NCBI GenBank assembly: GCA_032622095.1
Contig: CP136061.1
Span: 213,620,373 to 213,684,372 of the forward strand
Direction of reading: 5' to 3'
Source of the DNA: Siphonodentalium dalli
Taxonomy: Eukaryota; Mollusca; Scaphopoda; Gadilida; Siphonodentaliidae
Length of the DNA: 64,000 nt
The notes under the pieces were generated by a model that had not been told where the DNA came from, did not search any database, and saw only the letters and a program-made list of their open reading frames with translations. Positions 1 through 10,137 of the stretch are shown piece after piece. The position numbers were made by a program, and so were the translations under genes. The first letter of the stretch is position 1. Every line of letters starts with the position of its first letter.

Positions 1-119
1 CTATTAAAGAACAATACGCGTTGTGTCTGGTATAAGGGGCATAAGAAAAAGTAATGGTGGGCGTCTTCGATTTCGTTTCCACAATCACAGAATGGGCTAA
101 GAGCTATGTGGTTTTCAAA
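1..119 (-). pseudogene. C-terminal zinc-knuckle tail of the LINE ORF, beyond an in-frame stop
   Basis: Reading on past the TAA at 120-122 in the same frame, translation stays open to the window edge. It gives a Cys/His-rich tail containing CDCG, then DAHHYFFLCPLY. This resembles the C-terminal Cys/His motif found at the end of many CR1/jockey-type LINE ORFs. The tail belongs to the ORF at 120-3227 and is cut off from it by one nonsense codon. The element therefore continues to the left of this window, and its 3' UTR is not visible here. Confidence 0.75.
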
Positions 120-3100
120 TTAGTCATGATTTAGGTCGCTGCATTTGTTTCTCAATTTGGTATGTATTATATTGTTTTTTCGGGAACCGGTATAATAATA
201 ATTTGGGGGTTTGGGTATGTCGTATATAATTTTGAGGAATATCTTGAATTCATGTAGGCTTTCGGCTTTGGTTACAATGTCGGGGAGTTTGTTCCAAGTT
301 AGGCACATTTTTGGCATGAACGATTTTCTGAAATGTTCTGTTTCACAATAATATGCGTAGAAGTCGCCAGGTCTTCTGAAGGAATAACCCGATACCTCGC
401 CGGCTCGCGGTGGTAGGAGTATGGTTAGATAACTAGGTGCGTCAGCATTTATTATTTTGTAAAGCGTTTGTAATTTGTGGAATTCGCGTCTTATTTGCAG
501 TGTGGGCCAGCCAACTTCAAGCATTAAATCTTTAATGGGGGCAGAACGCGTTAAACCACTGACAATTCTTGCTGCATCTTTATGAAGGCGATCGAGTCTT
601 TCAGTCTGTTGCTGTGGCGCACAGTCCCAGACAATATCGACGTAGTCCATTAAGGGGAGTATATAAGTTAGATAAATACATTCAAGTGTCTTTCGGTCAA
701 GCTTATATTTTAGTTTTCTGAGTTGGGATAATCTTGCAGAAACCTTTTTCGCTACGTTATCCAGATATTTGTTCCATTTGAGATTATTTTGGAGTTCCAG
801 ACCAAGATGCGTGTGCGAATCTACAAAGGAAACATCGTTTCCCTGGAATTTCAAGTTGAGATGGGGATTTCCGGATACTAGGGAGTAAGATAGCGCTACA
901 GTTTTTTGAGGATTGAAGGACACTAGCCATTTTTGAGCCCATTCGTCAATGTTATTCAAGTCGTTATTTAGATCACTTGTTAGGATATCCATATCGTAAT
1001 GAGAAGCAGACAAGCATGTATCGTCTGCGAACATTCGCGTATCGGACTGGGTGACGTCAGGTAGGTCGTTTATATAGACCAGAAACAGGAAGGGGCCCAA
1101 TATAGATCCTTGGGGCACCCCAGCTGGGATACGTTTCAAGTCAGAATATGTATCATTTACAAGGACTCTTTGCTTTCTGTTATGTAAATAATCCTCCAGC
1201 CAGGCCAGAAGTCGTCCCCTAATGCCATAGTGACTCAACTTATACACCAGCCCCCGGTGCCAGACTCTCTCAAATGCCTTTGAGATATCACAAAATACAG
1301 AACAAGTATATAAGCCTTTGTCGAGAGTCTGGCACAGGTTGTGGTATAAATCGATGAGCTGGTATGAGGTACTGCGTCCTGGTAGAAAACCAGATTGGTG
1401 GTGGTATAAGAGTTTGTTATCAAAAAAGAAAGTATTTAGATCGTTTAAAACAAAATTTTCAAATATTTTGGCCAGGCAAGGTAGTAGGGATATAGGTCTA
1501 TAATTTTTACTATCAGAGGGGTCGTCTTTTTTAAAGATTGGTGTTACGTTAGCAATTTTCCAATCAGTTGGGAATTTAGATTGTTTTAGTGAAAGCTTAA
1601 ATAAGATCCGTAAGGGCGATGCAATGGTTTCGGCAGTGTTTATTAGCATTCGCGCACTTATTCCATCATGGCCATGGGCTTTATTCAATTTGAGGGTTTT
1701 GATACTTCTTATGATGTTTTCTCTTGATACTTCAATTTCTGTTATCGTGTTTGAGCAGCGAAGTTTAAATAACGGGGGGTTGCTGTCTTCTCTCGCTAAT
1801 GTTGCGTTTGATATGAAACTCTCGTTTAGAATGTTCGCTTTCTCGAAATCATCAAATGCATAAGTATCGGCATGGGTACTATTTCTTACAGGTTGATTAT
1901 ATATTGGCGGGATAGTCGCTGTTTTTTTCTTATTAAATAAATAATTCATAAGATGCCAAAAGTCTCTAGGAGTTGGCGATTCTCTAACTTTCTCTTCGAT
2001 TTTTTCGTCAAAATTTGCTTTAGCATATTTTTTCATATTATTTACGCGATTTCGTGTCTTTTTATATCTTTCCCAGTGGTATAGGGTATTATTTTTTATG
2101 GCCTTCGATCTCAGCCTATCACGTTTCCGTATTTCTCTACGTATTTCTGAAGTGAACCATAATTTGTCTTTAGGTCTGATTACAACAGTAGATTTCGGAA
2201 TTGAATCGTTCATTACTTCTAGAAATTTGTCATTGAATGATCTAACTGCTTGGTCGATGTTTGTCGCTGCAGTTGGCTGGAGGATATGTTCCCAGTCTAT
2301 GCTATTTAATATAGTATTGGCCTTTTCGAAGTCAGCCCGTTTATAATTCCAAATAGTACGATGGAATGAGGTTGCTGGGGAATAATCTGATGATATAGTG
2401 GCATAAACTGCAAGATGGTCTGAAACTCCAAGATTTAATGTATCGGCATCCAGTACCCTCAAAGAATCACTAACTATCAGTGGGTCAAGAAGAGTTTGGG
2501 ATGTTCCCGCTATTCGCGTAGGTTTTTCAATCACATCACGCAGTCCGTAGTAATCGATTATGCCCTTTAGTTTTGACAATGGGTTAAGGAGATTTGAGTT
2601 GAAATCGCCAGTGATTATTAGTTTATGGTTTGCATCAAGCACGTCATTTATCAAAGTATCTAAGTTGTCCCAGTAGTTTTGATCACTCTCGCGTTCGGAC
2701 CTATAGGAAACAATCAGAAGGAATTTGGTGAGTTTTGATGTAATTTCAAAGCAGAGTACTGATGTGTCAAATTCAAATTCGGGTCGCCGGCTAAATATAA
2801 TATGATTTGCAAACATTACACATATCCCTCCACCATGAGAGTCGCGATCGCTCCGCACAGGTTCGGAGAAGTCAAATAGTTTCAGTTTGTTAGAGCTATA
2901 AGATGCATCAAGATGAGTCTCGGAAAAACATAAAATATCGTAGTCGGAAATCAAGTGAGCAATGCTTTCTAATTTGTTTCTAATACTTCTAATATTGTAG
3001 TGTAATATATTGAGTGTAGCTTTAGTATCATCTTGTGGGCCGGGGTGAACCTCAATATCGCCACCAATTACAAGGAGCAGAGCCATGAAATATATAATAG

Positions 3101-3227
3101 TGTTGATTTTCATTCCCCAAAAAGCGCATTCGTGCCCACGTTTTATAATTAGTTTTATATTCAGTAATCTTTTATTTAGATCGAAGATACCAATTGCAGC
3201 TCTATGTTGAATCAAAGAGTTAGGCAT
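120..3227 (-). CDS. LINE endonuclease/reverse transcriptase polyprotein with 2A-like leader
   Basis: This 1035-residue ORF of a CR1/jockey-group non-LTR retrotransposon would nick target DNA and prime reverse transcription on it. Residues 39-64 form a hydrophobic leader ending in GDIEVHPGP. Residues about 70-285 are an apurinic-type endonuclease, with TGDFNSN and SDHLAVY intact. Residues about 520-780 are the reverse transcriptase, with PAGVPQGSILGP and the catalytic FADD at 1020-1031. The C-terminal region has the WNKLPD motif common in this group. An in-frame stop lies just upstream of the first ATG, so 3227 is the earliest possible start; Met39 (3111-3113), directly before the leader, is a good alternative. 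Apart from the terminal nonsense codon the ORF is unbroken, so this is a young copy compared with the other LINEs here. The exact clade is not certain. Confidence 0.93.
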   Translation of the reverse strand: MPNSLIQHRAAIGIFDLNKRLLNIKLIIKRGHECAFWGMKINTIIYFMALLLVIGGDIEVHPGPQDDTKATLNILHYNIRSIRNKLESIAHLISDYDILCFSETHLDASYSSNKLKLFDFSEPVRSDRDSHGGGICVMFANHIIFSRRPEFEFDTSVLCFEITSKLTKFLLIVSYRSERESDQNYWDNLDTLINDVLDANHKLIITGDFNSNLLNPLSKLKGIIDYYGLRDVIEKPTRIAGTSQTLLDPLIVSDSLRVLDADTLNLGVSDHLAVYATISSDYSPATSFHRTIWNYKRADFEKANTILNSIDWEHILQPTAATNIDQAVRSFNDKFLEVMNDSIPKSTVVIRPKDKLWFTSEIRREIRKRDRLRSKAIKNNTLYHWERYKKTRNRVNNMKKYAKANFDEKIEEKVRESPTPRDFWHLMNYLFNKKKTATIPPIYNQPVRNSTHADTYAFDDFEKANILNESFISNATLAREDSNPPLFKLRCSNTITEIEVSRENIIRSIKTLKLNKAHGHDGISARMLINTAETIASPLRILFKLSLKQSKFPTDWKIANVTPIFKKDDPSDSKNYRPISLLPCLAKIFENFVLNDLNTFFFDNKLLYHHQSGFLPGRSTSYQLIDLYHNLCQTLDKGLYTCSVFCDISKAFERVWHRGLVYKLSHYGIRGRLLAWLEDYLHNRKQRVLVNDTYSDLKRIPAGVPQGSILGPFLFLVYINDLPDVTQSDTRMFADDTCLSASHYDMDILTSDLNNDLNNIDEWAQKWLVSFNPQKTVALSYSLVSGNPHLNLKFQGNDVSFVDSHTHLGLELQNNLKWNKYLDNVAKKVSARLSQLRKLKYKLDRKTLECIYLTYILPLMDYVDIVWDCAPQQQTERLDRLHKDAARIVSGLTRSAPIKDLMLEVGWPTLQIRREFHKLQTLYKIINADAPSYLTILLPPRAGEVSGYSFRRPGDFYAYYCETEHFRKSFMPKMCLTWNKLPDIVTKAESLHEFKIFLKIIYDIPKPPNYYYTGSRKNNIIHTKLRNKCSDLNHD
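3036..3062 (-). other. 2A-like ribosome-skipping motif (GDIEVHPGP)
   Basis: Residues 56-64 of the LINE ORF read GDIEVHPGP. The 2A consensus is D-V/I-E-x-N-P-G-P, with separation between the last Gly and Pro, so this copy matches except for His in place of Asn. It follows a hydrophobic stretch of about 14 residues, the usual context. 2A-like leaders are known in non-LTR retrotransposons of several invertebrates, and some also act as signal peptides. Activity with His at that position is not established here. Confidence 0.75.
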
Positions 3228-3739
3228 GAGATTTTAATCTGGATTTCCAATTGTATATTGAGCTGCATGTTGGTATCCACATCGTGAAAATCGATTTGAC
3301 TGGTAGTGAACAAGGGTCTGGTAACACATTTCTTAACAACGGGTGACTGTGGAGGTTGAGATGGTATGAATGAAACCTGTTATATGTACGTAACATGAAA
3401 AAAGCAGAGTGCAACATAATACATACATATACATATACAGAAATACATAATGTCATGATTATGGTGGGGTGGTTTCATACATACATGGGGTTGCGATATA
3501 TGCTCCCTGCGGTCCTCAATCTGATATAACTTTTTGTTTTTGAATCGACCTTATAGTTTATTTAATTTTGATTCCAGTACTTATATATAGGGCCTTGGTG
3601 TTTCGGTAGTTTCGTGACTTTGTACTGTGAAGGTCTGCGTTATCATGACATTAATGGCATTAATTTAGCGTCGTTAATGGTGCGTCGGGTACGCAGCCCC
3701 TTGTCCATGTTTTTGGATATATAAATTTTAGTAACAATT
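3228..3739. other. Inter-LINE spacer, likely 5' UTR of the 1-3227 LINE
   Basis: There is no coding signal. The right-hand part may be the 3' flank of the neighbouring decayed LINE, whose last recognisable codons end at 3739. A short purine/pyrimidine TACATA run lies near 3420-3445. No promoter could be assigned. Confidence 0.4.
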
Positions 3740-6723
3740 TAATCCTTAAGGTCAGAAAGGTCAAAGTGGTAAGAAATACTCCCACGCAAACCATGGCACA
3801 CAACGCACAAAATTGAGCTCGACTCTGTTTTTAGGATAAATTGTTGATGACGTGGTCTACCGTAGTTTGTAGTATTTTTACAGCAAGGTGTGATCACGTG
3901 GTTTCGTAACGCAGCCATTGCGTGTTTTGGTAAGGTTTGCCTCGTGGATTTTGATCGTGTTGTGTAATTAAGACTCTTCGCCTTCGCCTTTGTTTTGTTA
4001 AGTAACAACGATAAATGTCTCAGCTCTCTCATGGTGACAGAGGGTCACAATGCCACTCCAAAAAAAAAGAGACAGGATGTTGTCGTTGCTGACAGCATCC
4101 ATTCCTTCCGATAGATGATTTCAATGTTGGATTTTACAAGGCACTTCCGATGCTGCTTACTCGGGAAAGAACCGGTGACAATGAAATCCAAGACGAACCG
4201 AAGAATGTCATATTTAACCAGCAAAGGTATTGCTTCGACCACAAAGCCGGATAATTGTCGGAAAAGAAAAAGTGTCGGCGCAGCTTCAGCACACATATTT
4301 CGAGAGTGCCTGGTGGCCGGTGGGAGACGAATGAGGTTTGCAATGAATAGCAGTTTCCTGGCGTGGAGTTCCTTCTCGGTTGGAAGAAGTCCCATACAAC
4401 TGAGTGGAACGTTGGTGCTGGTTCTAACGGGGGAAGTTTGGTAGTGCTTTACACAAGAGCTTAACCATTTCCACTGTTTTGAGAGCTGATGTGTTCCACA
4501 GTGGAAACAACTCACCACCATATAGTGCTCGGGGAAGAACCACAGATTTAATCAGTGTTGACATGGTTGTTAGTGTACACGATTTAAGTGTATCTTTGCC
4601 AACTAAGGAGAAGTAAGTGCGACGTAACTTGTCGGATATTTTGTCAGCTCGCTTTGTGGCGGTTGAAGATTTTGTCTGCGGAATCCCGAGATGAGTACAT
4701 GCCGTGTTCTCCGTTATTATAGTCCCACCAAGGTTCCATGATGTAGGATCGGAATAACGTTGATTTACAGCCTCAATAAAATACCACAACTTGTCTGTTC
4801 GAAGGGGAGAACAGAACACGCAATTTTCTGCTATAGTCATGACAGATGTGTAGCATTGCATCAAGTCCTCGTTTCGTCAATGACATGATAGCTATATCAT
4901 CCGCGGTGGTAGGCGCCGCGCACGGAATTTCGTTCACTTATAGGCCTATTCTAGTGGATGAGAGTTCTTTTTAGCAGCTCATCTATGTAGACCGGATAAA
5001 AAAAAGAGAGCTGACGGCTCCTTGTCGAGTGCCTTGGCGTATATCCAAAGGTTACGATATACATCAATTGAACAGTATAGTTGGCTAGTACAATCCGTGT
5101 GCATTTTACAAACTAATTTAAGCAGGTTCCCCGTTTACTCCCAGCTGATGCAGTTTCCACAGAAGTCCGGAATGCCAAACCTTATCGCAGGCTATTTGGG
5201 GATCCAAAAAACGCGTGTAGACACGGGAATCAAGTCTTTTGCGAAGCTTATTCCTTCTTGCAAGATGAATGAAGTCATGGAACAGCTTACGCCTTTCTGG
5301 AAACCATGTTGAAGAACGTGTGGAACGTCAGATAGGATATTGTTGGAGTGTATTCTTTTCATGAGAATGCATTCGATTCAATTTCATGTTCGAACATAAG
5401 ATCGGCATGCACACATGGACAGTACAATTTTGAAAAAATAGTTTTTCCACCCACGTATTATATCGGTCGGGTCGCACAAATACGTTGTCGAATTCCATTG
5501 TCGATGGCACTGAATGAGAACGCACCTTGTCAGTATTCACCAGTTTCCAGAAAGTGGTTTGGTTGTGTGACGCGAAGTGTTTGAGGTCATCAAAAACTCG
5601 CTGCTGTTGTCTCTCTGCTGCCAGTCTTGTCTCGCATCGAGAAATACGATTTGCGTGTTTATAGGCAACGTATGCCATTAAAAAATCCGCGTATTCTCTG
5701 CCGGGCTGGATCCATTCGATTCGTCTCATTTTAATACATTCATGCAGCTTTGATAAATCTGAATTCCATTAGGGTTGGCATTCGCATGGTACGTTTTTGC
5801 CAGGTATCTGGTCAAACATCATATCAGTGACTGCTTGCAGTTATGAATGTTTCAAACTTACTGCAGTTGGAGTCAACAAACGAGGAATATGTGGATTCGT
5901 TAATGTTTTTTTTCCAGGTAAAGGAAGGCTGTCTATATCGCCGTTGAATAGTGGGTCGCACACATTGAATGTCCAGCGTACATGCAATTGGTACATGACA
6001 TGACGTATTCGTATCCTCGTCGAAAATAGAACACGATATGGCCATATCTGCTGACGATACAGGAATTATTATTTGGTCTATGACAGTTGGATTTGCCGAC
6101 GATGCAAATGGGATAAATGTAGGTCTATTGCCCGCTATTCTCGACTGAGCACACAGAGAAATATTGAAAATCTCCAAGAAATTTGTTGAATATAGCTGAC
6201 CGATCAGTATGACTACTTGGACCTGTGAAGGCGAATCACTTAAATGTACATTGAGGTCACCCATGGCTACGACGTAACCATATTCTGAGAAACGTGTAAT
6301 ACAATTGTCAATATTCATCAAACACTGCTTGTAAAAGTCATAATCGTGATTGGTGCTTGTCAAGTAAGCTCGAATTATTATCAGGTTCACATCTCCGAAT
6401 CTAAATTGTACTGCAATAGTTCTACGGTCATCTGTTTCTAAGGTAGTGCATATGTTAGCCAACTCGCGGCGCATCAAAATAGCTACTCCGTCCCGAGTGA
6501 ACGATGTGCCTGTAGAGGTAGTGATTATGTCGCCCGGGTTTCGCGACAGACATATTGTCCAGACAATGAATCAAGGAGGTTTTGTTCGTCCAACCAATGT
6601 TCAGAAATTCCTATGACATTAAACGTGCTTGAGTTCAGTATATCAGTGGTATATCAATCCCGTCTTTGCTCCAGTGCCGTTCCAAGAAAGGAGATTACAT
6701 TTCATATTTGTGCCAGCCATCAT
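3740..6723 (-). pseudogene. Decayed LINE ORF2 (endonuclease, reverse transcriptase, C-terminal region)
   Basis: Several minus-strand frames read in order as one LINE ORF2. The start MAGTNMKCNLLSWNGTG (near 6723) is an endonuclease N-terminus. The endonuclease body at 5824-6477 has MGDLNVH (about 6250-6261). Its SDH-type motif has become SCHVPI, which loses the catalytic Asp. The linker at 5328-5729 has a Lys/Arg-rich KHANRISRCETRLAAERQQQ segment. The reverse transcriptase catalytic box at 4896-4904 reads TADDIAIMS, with Thr where Tyr or Phe is expected. The thumb (4424-4864) contains PRALYGGELF, and a Cys-containing C-terminus runs to 3739. At least four frame changes separate these pieces. 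It is a different family from the element at 1-3227 and is dead. Confidence 0.85.
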
Positions 6724-6729
6724 GGTAAT

Positions 6730-8420
6730 AGTGATAAACAGAACAACACTTAATATTACAACAGGAGACCGATGTGAGTCAGTATTCAAATTGAAACCTC
6801 TGTATGCCATAGGGAGTGTGAGTTGAGCGGACTGTATTGCTCGTATTCGGCTAGACATCATCTTGATATAGATGGGATTCAATTTCCTAGCTATGAGAAA
6901 ATCGGCGATTGCATTGGCTGTTGTCGTAGGACCGATACGTCCGAGAAAGAATTTACAAGTCTTTCGTTTCAGAAGTTGATTTGGAACACCAACAAAACAT
7001 AGCTCGTCTTCCGGTTCAGCCAAATCAGAGCGATTGTCATGTTGTGTTGCAGAGGAAGGACCCCAAAGAGGGATCACGACCATCATATGGGATCTTACTG
7101 TCCTTTGATTTGCTTTCGGGTGACAGAACCACGGACACGCTGTTAATGCTACTTGACGAATCTGACCTTTGTGTCATGGTGTTTCGTTTGTCATGGGGAG
7201 ACTCATCGTCTTCATTGATGTTCGATGCGTGTTGGACGTCTCCGTTCAATTCGTCAAATGAAGCTGTTTTAGCGACATTTTTGGCCTGAGATCTAGAGAA
7301 GACATGTTTAGGTGTCGTTGTAAGTGGGGTTTGAACATCGCTTCCACGCGAAATGTTTGTTGGTGTCGAGTTTGTGATTATGTGTTGATGCTTGCTCGCG
7401 GACGGCTTCGATGTTGAGACTGGGGACGACACATACGAATGACCAGTGGTATCCTGATGACAAAAGAGATCAATCCCTGGACTTTCCCCCATCACATTCG
7501 CTGCGAAAAGTTCAAAGACTGTGCTCATGCGCTTCTCGGCATTAGCAAGCTGTTTGCTGTTGATTTGTTCAGTTCTATACATTTATTGTTTAGCGAGTTC
7601 ATTCTCAGTTTGAATTCACAAAGGACTTCGATAGCGATTTGAATGTTTTACAGTTCGCCATCGTATACGATTGGTGAGTTGTTGCATTATTTGAAACATC
7701 CGATTTTAAGAGTTTCAATTGAGTCTTGATATTGTCTATTCCAAGACATTTGTCATCCTGGATTCTATCGAACGCGAGACTCAGTTGGAATGTTTCTCTT
7801 GGATGGCATTGATTGATGCAGAGTTAGTTGTGGATGTTGATGATGTCTTCAACGGTGACTGACTAAGACCTGTGGTATTCTTTATTATCGCTTCTTGTCC
7901 GTTGCGCATAACCTTTAAGTCAGAGATTGATGCAGAGTTAGTTGTGGTTGTTGATGATGTCTTCAACAGTGACTGACTCAGACCTGAGATATTCTTTATT
8001 ATCTCTTCTTGTCCATTGTTGATAACCTTTACGTCATACTCCAAATTACGATAACCATTTTTCAAAGTCGTTCCTATCTGACAGCAGGTTTGAATTCATT
8101 AATGTGAGTTCAGCAATGACGCTCGAAAGCTGATCCTGAATACACGCAATGTTGCAGCGACATGACTGTCCGTCTGCAGATAAAGTGGCAGCCACAGTGG
8201 TGTCTGCGAGTTGATTCGGTTTAGCTTCAGAGTCCCTTGCATGGACCTCCACACATAAACTGAACGAAGTGGTATATGTCTTTTGCCATTTTAGTCTCTA
8301 CCGGGACAACAGTACCACGTTTGCGTTGCTTCAGTCTACATTCTTCGAGTTCTGCAATTTGATGAGACGCTTGGTTGAAAACGTCATCATTTAAGGAGTT
8401 TAGCTTTGTTGATCCGGAAC
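6730..8420 (-). pseudogene. Decayed LINE ORF1 (RRM-like nucleic-acid-binding protein)
   Basis: Minus-strand frames just upstream of the decayed ORF2 make a low-complexity protein rich in Ser, Thr and Asn. A conserved C-terminal block, KFFLGRIGPTTTANAIADF followed by LNPIYIKMMSSRIRAIQSAQ, looks like the RRM-like domain of LINE ORF1 proteins. ORF1 proteins bind the element RNA as a chaperone. Frames break near 7086, 7582 and 8046. A Gln/Asn-rich helical stretch around 8046-8252 could be a coiled coil. Its position upstream of ORF2 on the same strand supports the assignment; the fold is judged only from the pattern. Confidence 0.65.
7812..8036 (-). repeat. Two-copy 114 bp in-frame tandem duplication in LINE ORF1
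   Basis: A unit beginning tgatgcagagttagttgtgg recurs 114 bp later (7814 and 7928) at about 85-90% identity. 114 bp is 38 codons, so the duplication keeps the frame. Translated, each unit carries NGQE.IIKN and GLSQS.LKTSS. It looks like expansion of a flexible or coiled segment while ORF1 was still functional. Confidence 0.75.
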
Positions 8421-8911
8421 TTTCAGCAATAACGAAGACATGAAACTTTCTTTAGGAATTATGGAAGTTTGTTTCCAGTTATATTGGGCATCTCCTGAGA
8501 ACTGTTCGAACTGTTCTTTAGAAGGGTCTATCCGGTGTATCGAGAGTAGTTACCTGATTGCTTTGAACATGACTATTAACGAAATTAGATTGGAACGAGG
8601 GACGATTTTGAATGTAATTGAGTCATCGACGATGTCATGAAGAATCCTGTAGGAATCACCGTCAATGAATTTGCCATCACATCGTTGAATAATTATAGGC
8701 ATGACTATCCTAAGATATTTGGTGATAATATGGAGAGGAAAAATTGTTGTAACGATGTAGCTATTATTGTTACGAATTCACGCAGATTTCCAATAACCAG
8801 TGTACATCGTTATCCCAATATTCCATGGGTACCTACATTCAGACTGTTGTTAATTTCCGACTGGTCATACGGACATCATAACTGCAGGAAAGGATTGATA
8901 AATGCTTTGTA
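8421..8911. other. 5' region of the decayed LINE, no clear gene
   Basis: Probably the 5' end or upstream flank of the decayed LINE, ending exactly where a TTAA MITE begins at 8912. Open frames here on both strands lack any recognisable domain and are not called as genes. Confidence 0.35.
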
Positions 8912-9415
8912 TTAAAGGCACGTGCGGCCTTAATTGTCGAAAATATTCATATTTGTTCCAAACACCGTAAACAGAAAAACATTAAAACGCATACAGTTCC
9001 GTTCATATATACCATGACCATTGCGTAAATAGCATGTTATCATAAAGACCTACTATATTTTACCTAAGCAAGGGCCTGATTGCGTTACAGAAGACAGCAC
9101 AATGCTACTGGCTAATCACACACAAATGGCTTACACGCGCTCTTTATTAGTTCCATATCAGGTATTCACCAACAAAGAACGCTCTTTATGTTTACCATCA
9201 TAATATAAACAGACACCAGAAAAGTAACTTTTTATGCTGTTGTTTACATAACAATGGTCAAACATATGACCATAACATACTGTTTATGCGATATTTCTTA
9301 TTTGTATACGGACAAAGTCTATCTACATTTTGATGTTCTTTCTGTTTGTGGTGGTTTTTGACGGGTGGATATATTTTCACAGGATACCCACCGCCAAGGC
9401 CGCACGTGCCTTTAA
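8912..9415 (-). mobile_element. MITE family A, copy 1 (TTAA target site)
   Basis: This 504 bp element is bounded by TTAA on both sides, with a perfect TIR of AGGCACGTGCGGCCTT. It is non-coding. Internal motifs shared with the other copies include two instances of the word for an AATAAAGAGCG run. TTAA duplications occur in the piggyBac and Kolobok superfamilies; the AGG termini suit Kolobok better than the CCC of piggyBac, but this is inference. Confidence 0.85.
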
Positions 9416-10137
9416 CCCTGTACAATACTAGATTGTGTTATCAAGTTCACTCTAGTTAGTCATGTTTGCGCATGTCACAAACTTTAGAGAACTCGTTCGG
9501 AAGTAAAGGAATAAAAATAATATCATTTTAGTGATGACTAAATGTGATTAAAACGTACTGGGTAATTGCGTACTTATGGATGGACTAAATGTGATCAGAA
9601 ACGTGCTCGGTATTTGCGGACTTGATCCATGCAACGAAGATCGACAACGTGGCCGCATTATTACCCTGCATGCATCAGCCATGTAACGAAGAACGAGACC
9701 TTTTTGGCCTGATTATTATTCTGGATGCTATTTCGTGCAATATTCATACCTCTATTTCAATAGAAGTTAGAACAAATAACAAAGAAAAGATACATGCCAG
9801 TCGAAAAAAAATTAAATGTCGTAGAAGAGAACCGAGAAACCAACAGTTTAATGTATTTGCCGCGAGCTGGCAGCGCGTCGACACAATAACTTGTCAATCG
9901 TCAATGCGTTCGTCACTTCTTTGGCAATGGGTGTGTGGTTATTTGGAGTATCAATGCAATGGTCGTTGCATGTCTGGCGATGAAGACATCAGAACGTGTG
10001 TATTTATATTTATACACAAAATATCACATATAATCAACTACATAGGCGTTACATATATACGCGTTTTTCACAATCACTACATTAAAGTTAGGATATATTT
10101 TATATATTCCTCATAATATGATCTTGATGGCGTTACC
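9416..10137. other. Spacer with a short direct repeat
   Basis: An imperfect direct repeat of about 45 bp, each unit starting gactaaatgtgat, lies at about 9536-9630. A 164-codon open frame at 9622-10116 has no recognisable domain, biased low-complexity ends and no conserved partner, so it is not called a gene. Confidence 0.35.

Noticed and set aside
1235-2346. Short opposite-strand frames inside the LINE at 120-3227
   Set aside because: Shadows of the strong LINE reading frame.
3739-4032. Separate small gene upstream of the decayed LINE
   Set aside because: It is collinear with the C-terminal part of the decayed LINE ORF2 on the same strand and is better explained as its last segment.
9622-10116. 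164-codon plus-strand open frame, one of the longer unassigned ones
   Set aside because: No recognisable domain; the C-terminal third is AT-rich low complexity and there is no conserved partner in the window.
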